The position numbers were made by a program, and so were the translations under genes. The notes beneath the pieces were generated by a model. It searched no databases. It saw nothing but the letters and a program-made list of their open reading frames with translations, and had not been told where the DNA came from. Below are positions 20,129 through 26,618 of a stretch of 26,618 nt of DNA, piece by piece. The stretch is from a virus. Position 1 is the stretch's first letter. Every line of letters begins with the position of its first letter. The stretch spans positions 1 to 26,618 of the IMG/VR virus record IMGVR_UViG_3300046798_000131, one strand, 5' to 3'.

Positions 20129-20416
20129 ATGTCTGATCTGAAAACCTTCTGGGACAAGCCGGGGATGCCGATGAGCACCGACCTCGGCGGCGACGCCGTC
20201 GTCAGCAGCGGCACCGACCCGCAGGTCTCGCTCTCGGGCGAGAACGCGCTGCAGCCGATCTGGACCAACGACCCGGTGCCGAAGACCGACGGCGAGGAGT
20301 CGTCGAACTCGGTGAGCGGCCTGCCGCAGCAGCCGTCGCGCTTCCAGCCGACCGAGATCCCGCCGCCGCTGCCGACCCTCCAGGATCGCCGGCCCGGCAC
20401 CATCGACGAGCAGTAG
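20129..20416 (+). CDS. Small Pro/Ser/Asp-rich protein (95 aa)
   Basis: TAGGAG precedes the ATG by seven bases. The product, starting MSDLKTFWDKPGMPMS, is acidic and Pro-rich throughout (SGTDPQVSLSG, PIWTNDPVPKTDG, PTEIPPPLPTLQ) with almost no helix. It is likely a disordered linker or virion tail protein. No family recognised. Confidence 0.55.
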   Translation: MSDLKTFWDKPGMPMSTDLGGDAVVSSGTDPQVSLSGENALQPIWTNDPVPKTDGEESSNSVSGLPQQPSRFQPTEIPPPLPTLQDRRPGTIDEQ

Positions 20417-20428
20417 GAGGTCGCGCAC

Positions 20429-20734
20429 ATGGTCGTCACCCTGCAGCTCGCGCTCGCGGCCTCGCCCGTCAAGCGCCTCTCGGATGTCTACGGGGGGACG
20501 GCCGGCGTGCCCGACGAGACCAAGAACATCCCGTACCGGCAGCTGGTGATCACCAGCGTCGGCGCGTCGGCGACGATCGGCTCGACGGTCGGCGTCACGA
20601 CCACGACCGGCTACGTCCTCCCGACCACCGGCCAGCTGGTACTCGGGCCGTTCCCCACCGGCGCCGTCAAGCTGAGTGATCTCTACGGCGTCGGGGCCGG
20701 GGCGACGCTGACCATCCTGGGCGTACCGTTCTAG
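20429..20734 (+). CDS. Small beta-rich virion protein (101 aa)
   Basis: A strong AGGAGG (20415-20420) lies eight bases before the ATG. It is Val/Thr/Gly-rich with alternating hydrophobic residues (MVVTLQLALAASPVKRLS, YRQLVITSVGASATIG, VTTTTGYVLPTTGQLVLG). An echo of LSDVYGG near the start appears as LSDLYGVG near the end, perhaps an internal repeat of a beta motif. It probably forms part of the head-tail or tail structure. No family recognised. Confidence 0.55.
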   Translation: MVVTLQLALAASPVKRLSDVYGGTAGVPDETKNIPYRQLVITSVGASATIGSTVGVTTTTGYVLPTTGQLVLGPFPTGAVKLSDLYGVGAGATLTILGVPF

Positions 20735-20742
20735 GGGCCCCG

Positions 20743-22557
20743 GTGGCGGTCTTCGATCTCATCGAAGCGCAGTACGGGCGCACGGGTGGGTCGAATCCGC
20801 ACACGCTGACCTTCACGGCGACGATCCCGACCGGCAGCCTGGTGCTGGCCTGGGCGCGCAACAACAACCTCGACGCCGGCCGCTCGATCACCGACAACAA
20901 GGGCAACACCTACACCCGCGTCGCCGACGGCGACAGCTTCTGGGGCGACTGGTACTACGCCGTGAACGTCACCGGCGGCGCCAGCTTCGCGGTCAGCCAC
21001 AACAACTCGGTCTCCTCGGCGGCGGCGCTGATCATCCTCGCCTTCGTCGGCGACGCCAACGTCGTCCTCGACAACTGGTGCACCCTCCAGTACAACGGCG
21101 GCGGCGTCGCCACCTACGACTTCGGCGACTGTGCGACCTCCGTGACCGGCGCCCTCCTGGTGGGCAGTCTGGCCGGGCATCTGGCGGGGCTGCTCGGCTT
21201 CCACGACACGACCGGGTTCACCACCGCGACCGTCAACAGCACCGGCGACTACGTCGACGACGTCGCCTCGCAGTACAAGCTCGCCGGGGCGGCGGGGAAC
21301 TACCGCGAGACCGGCACCACCGGGAGCGCCGGGCAGACGCTCGGCCAGGTGATCGCCTTCAAGGGCGCCCTGCCGGCCGGCACCGTCGCGCCGGGTACGG
21401 GGACGATCACGTTCGCGGGCCAGGTCACGACGCTCGTCCGCAGCGCGTTCAACGCGCAGCGCTACATGACGCCGTTCGTCGTCCGTCCGAGTGGGCTCGG
21501 GTCCGTCGACTTCGTGACCCTGGTCGATCGGACGCTCCCGCGCTTCAAGTCGGTCGCCAACAGCGGCCACGTCGCGAGCGCGCAGGGCTACGACCTGATC
21601 CCCTACGCCGATGCGGGCTGTACCCAGCCGCTCGACTACGAGCGGGAGTTCTACGATCCGACGACCGGGCAGGTGGTCGACTGGGTGCGCGTGCCGGAGC
21701 TGCTGACCGGCACCACGATCTACTACGGCTACGGCGACCCCTCGATCACCACCGACCGGACCACGCCCGCCGCCGTGTGGATCAATCACCACCTGGCGGT
21801 GTATCACCTGGGCGCGAGCGGGGGCACGCTCGTCACCACCGACTCCACCGCGCACGGCTATCACGCCACCAACAGCGGCGTGACCGCCACGGCGGGCCGG
21901 TTCGGCGGCGGCGGCGCGCTGTTCGATGCGGCCAGCGACAAGATCTACTCTGGGGCGACGGTGAGTGACTTCAGCACCAACGCGAACTGGGGGATGAGCT
22001 GCTGGTTCAAGCCGACCTTCGCCTCGACCGACACCAACCTGTGGTCGATCTTCGGGTCGTGGAACCTCTCCACCAACGACCCGCGCGCGCAGATGCTCTA
22101 CCGCAACGACATCGGGCTCTACACCGAGATCGTCAACAGCGGGACGTCGCGGGCGCATCAGCTGTTTCCCACCTTCTCCGCCAATACGTGGCACTACATC
22201 GTGCTCTCCCACCCCGGCGCCGGCACGCCGTCGATCTGGTTCGACGGGACGGCGCTGACCCGGGTGGACTCGGGCTCCGGCACGGCGTCGGTGGTGAACC
22301 AGCCGTTCGTCATGGGCGAACGCCTGGTGGCCCCCGCCTGCGGGTTCAGCGGCGTACTCGACGAGGTGCGCTACTACGACTTCTTCACCGACAGCTTCCA
22401 GGTCGGCGCCGACTACGTGTGCCAGGGCGACCAGGCGACCTGGTGGGGCGCGACCGAGAACGAAGTGCCACTCGGCGGGATCGTCCCCGGCGACCTCCTC
22501 TTCGCCGGTGGCGCGGCCTCCCTCGGCTTCCGCATCAACATGCCGGACGAACCATGA
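20743..22557 (+). CDS. Tail fibre / receptor-binding protein with DUF2341-like and LamG-like domains (604 aa)
   Basis: GTG start directly after the palindrome GGGGCCCC, with no Shine-Dalgarno. Residues ~1-207 form an Ig-like adhesion domain (SITDNKGNTYTRVADGD). About 225-345 resembles DUF2341 (YDLIPYADAGCTQPLDYE, then VVDWVRVPELLTGTTIYYGY). About 350-565 is a LamG/concanavalin A-like lectin domain (WGMSCWFKP, NTWHYIVLSHPG, FSGVLDEVRYYDFF). Such multi-domain surface proteins bind host carbohydrate. ATGA overlap with the next gene ties it to the methyltransferase. A short C-terminal beta stretch could serve in oligomerisation. Confidence 0.75.
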   Translation: MAVFDLIEAQYGRTGGSNPHTLTFTATIPTGSLVLAWARNNNLDAGRSITDNKGNTYTRVADGDSFWGDWYYAVNVTGGASFAVSHNNSVSSAAALIILAFVGDANVVLDNWCTLQYNGGGVATYDFGDCATSVTGALLVGSLAGHLAGLLGFHDTTGFTTATVNSTGDYVDDVASQYKLAGAAGNYRETGTTGSAGQTLGQVIAFKGALPAGTVAPGTGTITFAGQVTTLVRSAFNAQRYMTPFVVRPSGLGSVDFVTLVDRTLPRFKSVANSGHVASAQGYDLIPYADAGCTQPLDYEREFYDPTTGQVVDWVRVPELLTGTTIYYGYGDPSITTDRTTPAAVWINHHLAVYHLGASGGTLVTTDSTAHGYHATNSGVTATAGRFGGGGALFDAASDKIYSGATVSDFSTNANWGMSCWFKPTFASTDTNLWSIFGSWNLSTNDPRAQMLYRNDIGLYTEIVNSGTSRAHQLFPTFSANTWHYIVLSHPGAGTPSIWFDGTALTRVDSGSGTASVVNQPFVMGERLVAPACGFSGVLDEVRYYDFFTDSFQVGADYVCQGDQATWWGATENEVPLGGIVPGDLLFAGGAASLGFRINMPDEP

Positions 22558-23117
22558 CCGCCATCACCGACGCGGAACGGCGCACCTACGACGCGATCTG
22601 GCAGCACGACGCCTACGCCGCCCACGCGCCCGGCGAGCACTACGTCGACGTCTTCCTGGCGATGAGCGGCGCCGAGCCCGGGCAGCGCATCACCGATGTC
22701 GGCTGCGGCAGCGGCAAGGGCGGTGTGGCGCTCGCCGCGCGCGGCTTCGACGTCCAGCTCTGTGACCTCACCCACGCCGGCCTGGTCCCCGCGGCGCGGG
22801 CGCTGCCGTTCACCGAGACGGTCCTCTGGCGCGGGCCGATCCCGTGGGCCGACTGGTATTACTGCTGCGACGTGCTCGAACACCTGCCGCTGCCGTTCAC
22901 GATGCTGGTGGTCAGCCGGCTGATCGCGCGCGGCCTCGGCGCCTTCTTCTCGATCGCGCTGATCCCCGACACCTTCGGCGCGCTGGTCGGCACGCCGCTC
23001 CACCAGTCGATCCAGAGCTTCACCGCCTGGCGCGACCAGCTCGCGGAGATCGGCGAGGTGGTCGAGTGCCGCGACCTCGGCGACACCGGCCTCTATGTCG
23101 TGCGGAGTGACCGATGA
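22554..23117 (+). CDS. SAM-dependent class I methyltransferase (187 aa)
   Basis: The start is the ATG of an ATGA overlap. Motif I is DVGCGSGKGG (residues ~48-57), followed by an acidic end of strand 2 (LCDLTHAG, D71) and the motif DVLEHLPLP (~106-114), the typical class I fold order. It lacks the DPPY/NPPY motif of DNA N6-adenine or N4-cytosine enzymes and the PC motif of C5-cytosine enzymes. A small-molecule, sugar or protein substrate is therefore more likely. Its position between a lectin-like fibre and a DUF115 protein hints at glycan modification. The 4-bp overlap with the next gene supports joint expression. Confidence 0.8.
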   Translation: MTAITDAERRTYDAIWQHDAYAAHAPGEHYVDVFLAMSGAEPGQRITDVGCGSGKGGVALAARGFDVQLCDLTHAGLVPAARALPFTETVLWRGPIPWADWYYCCDVLEHLPLPFTMLVVSRLIARGLGAFFSIALIPDTFGALVGTPLHQSIQSFTAWRDQLAEIGEVVECRDLGDTGLYVVRSDR

Positions 23118-23989
23118 TCGATCCCGCGCTCCAAGTCCTCGACGGCATCGAACTGGTCGGCGGCGCGGTCAACACGCCCGACGACGTGCTGCTCGCCAAC
23201 ATCACCGCGAACATCCGCCGCGGCCACCCGCAGATCAAGGAGCAGCTCGGGCTGCAGCGCGACGCGATCGCGCTCGTCTGCGGCGGGCCGTCGCTCGCGG
23301 CGACGCTCCCCGAGCTGTACGCGCTCGCCGCCGACGGCGTCAAGATCGTCACCGTCAACGGCGCCTACCAGTGGTGCATCGCGCACCACCTGATCCCGTC
23401 GATGCAGATCGTGATGGACGCGCGCGCCGGCAACGCCCGCTTCCTCGATCCGCCGCTCCCCCGCTGTCACTACCTGCTCGCCTCGCAGTGTGACCCGGTC
23501 CTCTTCGACGCGGTCGCCACCCGCCCGCACGTCTGGATCTACCACGTCGGGATCAACGACGACACGCCGACGACCAAGGCGGTGCTCGACGGCTACTACC
23601 TCGGACACTGGCACAACGTCGGCGGCGGCACCACCGTCGGCACCCGCGCGCTGGTCCTCCTGCGCACGCTCGGCTTCGTGCGCTTCGATCTGTTCGGCAT
23701 GGACTCGTGCTGGCAGGACGACGTGCACCACGCCTACGCGCAGCCGGAGAACGATCACGACCAGCGGCTGCGCATCACGGCGGCGCCAGCCGGGCATCCC
23801 GAGCTCGCGCGCGTCTTCTGGTGCGCGCCGTGGCACCTGCAGCAGCTGCAGGACTTCCTCCAGCTGGTACGCCTGCACGGCGACGCGTTCGTCCTCACCG
23901 TGCACGGCGACGGGCTGCTCGCCTACGCGCTCACCAGTTCGGCTGACGTGCAACTTCTCGATGATCAAGGAGCGATAACTTATGGCTAG
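23114..23989 (+). CDS. DUF115 / MptE-like glycosyltransferase-related protein (291 aa)
   Basis: ATGA overlap with the methyltransferase. The sequence shows ALVCGGPSLAATLPEL (~53-68), KIVTVNGAYQWCIAHHL (~77-93), MQIVMDAR (~97-104) and GGGTTVGTRALVLLRTLGF with a following FDLFGMDS (~170-198). These match the DUF115 family, related to MptE and to flagellar Maf proteins implicated in pseudaminic acid transfer. In phages such genes occur near tail fibres; a role in glycosylating virion proteins or imitating host glycan enzymes is inferred. The C-terminus overlaps the next gene by 8 bp. Substrate unknown. Confidence 0.75.
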   Translation: MIDPALQVLDGIELVGGAVNTPDDVLLANITANIRRGHPQIKEQLGLQRDAIALVCGGPSLAATLPELYALAADGVKIVTVNGAYQWCIAHHLIPSMQIVMDARAGNARFLDPPLPRCHYLLASQCDPVLFDAVATRPHVWIYHVGINDDTPTTKAVLDGYYLGHWHNVGGGTTVGTRALVLLRTLGFVRFDLFGMDSCWQDDVHHAYAQPENDHDQRLRITAAPAGHPELARVFWCAPWHLQQLQDFLQLVRLHGDAFVLTVHGDGLLAYALTSSADVQLLDDQGAITYG

Positions 23990-24428
23990 TGCGTGGTCGG
24001 TCTACAACCTGGCGAAGAAGAAGATCGGCAACGGCTCGATCAACCTCGCCGCCACCGTCTACCGGATGACGCTGCACACCAGCGCGTCCAACGCCAACAC
24101 CGCGACCCTCGGCACCTACGTGTCGCTGACCAACGAAGTGACCGAGAACTTCGGCTACTCGTCCTCGGGCAAGGCGATGACCTCCGAGGTCTGGACGACC
24201 GGCGCCTCCGCCGGCCAGTACAAGTGGGACATGGATGACGTGTTCTGGTCGGCCAACGCCGGCACGATCGCGAACATCAAGATCGCGGTGCTGTGGCTGT
24301 CGGGCACCTCGGCGAACGGCCGGCACCTGGTCTGCCGCTCGCTGCTCTCGACCTCGCAGTTCTCGCTCTCGGCCGGCAACCGCCTCACCATCCAGATGAA
24401 CGCGGCGGGTGTGCTGACGCTGACCTAG
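23982..24428 (+). CDS. Phage structural protein, beta-rich (148 aa)
   Basis: AAGGAG lies nine bases before the ATG, which overlaps the previous stop by 8 bp. It begins MASAWSVYNLAKKKIGNG and has YRMTLHTSASNANTATLG, YVSLTNEVTENFGY and IAVLWLSGTSANGRHL, closing with RLTIQMNAAGVLTLT. This form (short yn-xxK start, a central TxEV phrase and a G-x-L-T-L end) is common to a group of small phage virion proteins of unknown role, placed near tail genes. It probably forms a tail or capsid beta-structure. Confidence 0.65.
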   Translation: MASAWSVYNLAKKKIGNGSINLAATVYRMTLHTSASNANTATLGTYVSLTNEVTENFGYSSSGKAMTSEVWTTGASAGQYKWDMDDVFWSANAGTIANIKIAVLWLSGTSANGRHLVCRSLLSTSQFSLSAGNRLTIQMNAAGVLTLT

Positions 24429-24430
24429 TG

Positions 24431-24808
24431 ATGGCGCCGGAGAAGTTCGTGCTGCGGCTGGTCGACGCGGCCGGCGACCTGCTCGCCTGGGCGACGGTCT
24501 ACGCCCAGCCGTCGCCGCAGGACCGTGCCGCGTCGTGTCCGTTCTGGCCGGTCGACGGCCGCACCACGCCGCTCGTGATCGAACGCGAGGGCGTCACCGA
24601 CGCGATCACCGTGCACTGGTGCGCGCTCGATGTCGCGCGCCAGTCGGCGGTCGACGCGGTCGGGGTCGCCGCCGGGCAGGTGTTCGCCTTCACCTGGATC
24701 GAGCCGGTGTGGCTGGTGTCCGGGATGCGCGGCGTGCCGCTGCCGGCGGTGACCGAGCGGGCGTCGGTCGTCGCCAGCGCGCCCACCGGCACGATCGCGG
24801 GGGCCTAG
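24431..24808 (+). CDS. Hypothetical virion-region protein (125 aa)
   Basis: The ATG follows the previous stop closely; a GTG at 24428 overlapping the stop is an equal alternative, giving one more codon. No Shine-Dalgarno is seen, so coupling is likely. The protein is mixed alpha/beta with FVLRLVDAAGDLLAWATVYA, VIEREGVTDAITVHW, VFAFTWIEPVWLV. No family recognised. It lies between small virion proteins and the large repetitive tail protein and may be a tail accessory component. Confidence 0.6.
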   Translation: MAPEKFVLRLVDAAGDLLAWATVYAQPSPQDRAASCPFWPVDGRTTPLVIEREGVTDAITVHWCALDVARQSAVDAVGVAAGQVFAFTWIEPVWLVSGMRGVPLPAVTERASVVASAPTGTIAGA

Positions 24809-24820
24809 CCCCGGGCCCCC
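24799..24820 (+). promoter_or_regulatory. GC hairpin abutting the start of the repeat protein
   Basis: GGGGGCC (24799-24805) pairs with GGCCCCC (24814-24820) across an 8-nt loop holding the previous TAG stop. The stem ends one base before the ATG at 24821, where a Shine-Dalgarno would be expected but is missing. It may limit initiation or be a chance effect of GC-rich sequence. Confidence 0.35.
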
Positions 24821-26618
24821 ATGGCCTCCCAAGTCTTCACGACCCTCGGCGCCCAGACCTGGACCTGGCCTGCGGGCGTGACCAGTGTGGTGGCCGAGTG
24901 CTTGGGCGGGGGTGGTAGTTCCGGAGACGCGACCGGCAACCCGTGTACGAGTGGTGGGGGGAAGGGCGGTTCGTACGCGAGAACCACCATCACCAAAGGC
25001 GCGGAAGCCTCGCTGGACATTGTCGTCGCGGATAAAGGGGCGTCGTCCTACGTCTCCCAGGGCGGGACGATGCGCGCGCTCGGGGTTGGGGGCACCAACT
25101 CGTCCACCAACGTGACGGCGAGTAGCAATGGGGCGGGGGCCACCGCGCAGAACGGGACACCCGTCGGCACGACGCTGTTCACGGGTGGCAACGGCGGCAC
25201 CGGCAACTTCACCTCCGGTGTCGCCGGTTCTGGGGCTGGCGGCGGCGCGGCGGGCCCGACCGGCAACGGTGGCAATGCCTCCGTCAACGTCGCCGGGATC
25301 GTCGGCACGGGCGTCTGGGCCAACGGCGTGACCTACCAGAAAGCCGGGTCCGCCGGGGTCGGCAACTCCACTGACGGCATCGCCGGGGTGGCCTACGGCG
25401 GCGCGGCGTCGGGAGCGAAAAAGAACTCGGGGGCGAACAAGCTCGGGGCGGCGGGCGCGCAGGGCATCGTCGTCCTGACCTGGCCCGACTCGATCCTGAT
25501 CGCGCCGCCCGCGGGCACGTTCGGCCTGGTCGGCACGATCGCCACCGCGCTGATCCTGCTCGGGCCGATCCCCGCTGGCTCGCTCAGCCTCGGCGGTCCC
25601 CCGCCGACCCTCGCGATCATCCAGGGGCCGCGCATCGACGTCCCGTCCGGGTCGCTGGTTTTCAAGGGCCCGGCGCGTCCGGCCGCGGGTGGGTTCACCG
25701 TCACCCCCGGGGTCGGGGCGCTCACGCTCAGCGGGCTCGCGCCCACCGTCCCGACGCCGCTCCTCAGCACACCCGGCGTGGGGGCGCTCACCCTCACCGG
25801 CCAGCCGCCCAGCCGCCCGATCACCAGCGGCCTGGTCATCCCGGCCGGGGCGCTCACGCTCACCGGCCAGCCGCCGACCGCCGCCCTCGACACTCGGCTC
25901 GCCGTCCCGACCGGCACGCTCGTCCTCAGCGGGCTGGCGCCGAGCCTCGCCCTCGACACCCGCCTCGCCGTCCCCGCCGGCGCGCTGGTCCTCGCCGGCC
26001 CGGTCCCGACCGTCGCGCAGGCGCTCCGGTTCACCGTCACGCCCGGGGTCGGCGCGCTCACCCTGACCGGCCTCGCGCCGTCGCTCGCGCTCGACACCCG
26101 GGTGGCCGTCCCGACGGGCCTGCTGACCCTCAGCGGCCTCGCGCCGTCGCTCAGCCGCCTCACCCCCGTCCCGACCGGCGCGCTCGTCCTGGCGGGCCTG
26201 CCGCCCGGCCAGGCGGGCCTGGTCAACGTCCCGGTCCCCGCCGGCGCGCTCCTGCTGCAGGGGCTGGCCCCGACGCTCTCCGCGCCGGTCCTCGTCGCCG
26301 TCCCGTCCGGCACGCTCCAGCTCACCGGCCTCGCCCCGACCGTCGGGCTGGCGGTGTCGCCGCTCGTGCCCGCCGGCGCGCTCACGCTCACCGGCCTCGC
26401 GCCGCTCGTCACCGCCACCGCTGGGGCGATCACCCCCAGCGGCGCGCTCGTCCTGACCGGCTACGCGCCGACGCTCAGCCAGCCGCTCCTCACCGCCGTG
26501 CCCGCGGGCACCCTCGTCCTCCAGGGCCAGTCGCCAACCCTCGCCCGGATGGTGACGATCGTCACCCCCGCCGGGACGCTGACCCTCACCGGTCGCGCGC
26601 CCAGCCTCGCCTGGACGG
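24821..26618 (+). CDS. Partial tail protein: glycine-rich head plus tandem ~22-aa repeats (599+ aa)
   Basis: Open from ATG 24821 to the right edge with no stop, so incomplete. Residues 1 to ~225 form a glycine-rich domain of the phage fibre type: QVFTTLGAQTWTWPAGVTSV, AECLGGGGSSG, GGGKGGSYARTT, then many GG/GN steps, ending GAQGIVVLTW. From ~228 on come at least 17 repeats of about 22 residues, consensus VPAGALTLTGLAPTL with a variable joint such as ALDTRLA. The repeats probably stack as beta units and space the receptor-binding part. The unit PxGxLxLxG is familiar from other phage tail proteins. Total length is unknown. Confidence 0.8.
   Translation, partial: MASQVFTTLGAQTWTWPAGVTSVVAECLGGGGSSGDATGNPCTSGGGKGGSYARTTITKGAEASLDIVVADKGASSYVSQGGTMRALGVGGTNSSTNVTASSNGAGATAQNGTPVGTTLFTGGNGGTGNFTSGVAGSGAGGGAAGPTGNGGNASVNVAGIVGTGVWANGVTYQKAGSAGVGNSTDGIAGVAYGGAASGAKKNSGANKLGAAGAQGIVVLTWPDSILIAPPAGTFGLVGTIATALILLGPIPAGSLSLGGPPPTLAIIQGPRIDVPSGSLVFKGPARPAAGGFTVTPGVGALTLSGLAPTVPTPLLSTPGVGALTLTGQPPSRPITSGLVIPAGALTLTGQPPTAALDTRLAVPTGTLVLSGLAPSLALDTRLAVPAGALVLAGPVPTVAQALRFTVTPGVGALTLTGLAPSLALDTRVAVPTGLLTLSGLAPSLSRLTPVPTGALVLAGLPPGQAGLVNVPVPAGALLLQGLAPTLSAPVLVAVPSGTLQLTGLAPTVGLAVSPLVPAGALTLTGLAPLVTATAGAITPSGALVLTGYAPTLSQPLLTAVPAGTLVLQGQSPTLARMVTIVTPAGTLTLTGRAPSLAWT
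25502..26618 (+). repeat. In-frame ~66-bp tandem repeat array, at least 17 units
   Basis: The repeat units are roughly 66 bp, imperfect, and remain in frame throughout. Some units are closely alike: LALDTR followed by LAVP or VAVP occurs in neighbouring units. A larger duplication is visible too, since TTCACCGTCAC plus the following GVGALTL codons appear at 25694 and 26030, 336 bp apart. Recombination between units could change fibre length. The array is cut by the window end. Confidence 0.75.

Noticed and set aside
20731-22212. Open frame of 493 codons on the minus strand
   Set aside because: Mirror frame of the LamG-type fibre gene, without domain evidence.
25393-26433. Open repetitive frame on the minus strand
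   Set aside because: It is the antisense of the tandem repeat array; the plus-strand repeats have the known PxGxLxLxG form and continue from a good N-terminal domain.

Overview
The window reads as one end-to-end stretch of a high-GC tailed double-stranded DNA bacteriophage, or a prophage or metagenomic phage contig. The evidence is a terminase pair, a P22-type portal, a scaffold-like protein, a major capsid protein, a connector and tail-fibre-like proteins, packed with ATGA/GTGA/TGATG overlaps and good Shine-Dalgarno sites. I see no rRNA, tRNA, integrase, repressor, transposase or CRISPR array. The host cannot be named; composition only says a GC-rich bacterium.

Left arm (1-4610), all minus strand: one leftward operon that begins with a DUF932-family protein (3501-4610) and continues through small phage proteins, most of unknown function, to a gene cut by the left edge. 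Four of these small proteins carry Cys/His clusters suggesting zinc binding. Gene ends are coupled by overlaps or by the repeated junction TGACCATG.

Central region (4611-5452), no gene: a divergent control region, partly AT-richer than the rest. It holds a sigma70-like promoter for the left operon, a structured leader, two inverted DnaA-box-like words (GTTTTCCACAG), a 12-bp-arm perfect palindrome, a 23-bp direct repeat and many GCCGGC words. It is a good candidate for a replication origin and/or the switch between the two arms.

Right arm (5453-26618), all plus strand: packaging genes (small and large terminase); a ribbon-helix-helix protein preceded by a 17-bp palindrome; a 27-aa membrane micro-ORF; a zinc-ribbon protein; the portal; a possible Cys/His/Asp hydrolase; a strong hairpin; a cassette of small basic and Gly/Pro-rich proteins whose C-termini embed the next gene's Shine-Dalgarno; an Ig-like (IPT/TIG) protein; scaffold; major capsid; decoration-like protein; several virion proteins; a membrane/coiled-coil mini-protein; a connector. 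Then comes the receptor-binding region: a DUF2341/LamG fibre, a methyltransferase plus DUF115/MptE-like pair, two further small proteins, and a large protein with a glycine-rich head and at least 17 tandem ~22-aa repeats that runs off the right edge.

No tape-measure or tail-tube gene is visible, so tail type (podo- or siphovirus) is undecided. The less ordinary parts are the control region, the RHH/palindrome pair, the mini-gene cassette and the glycan-modification-like pair beside the fibre genes.
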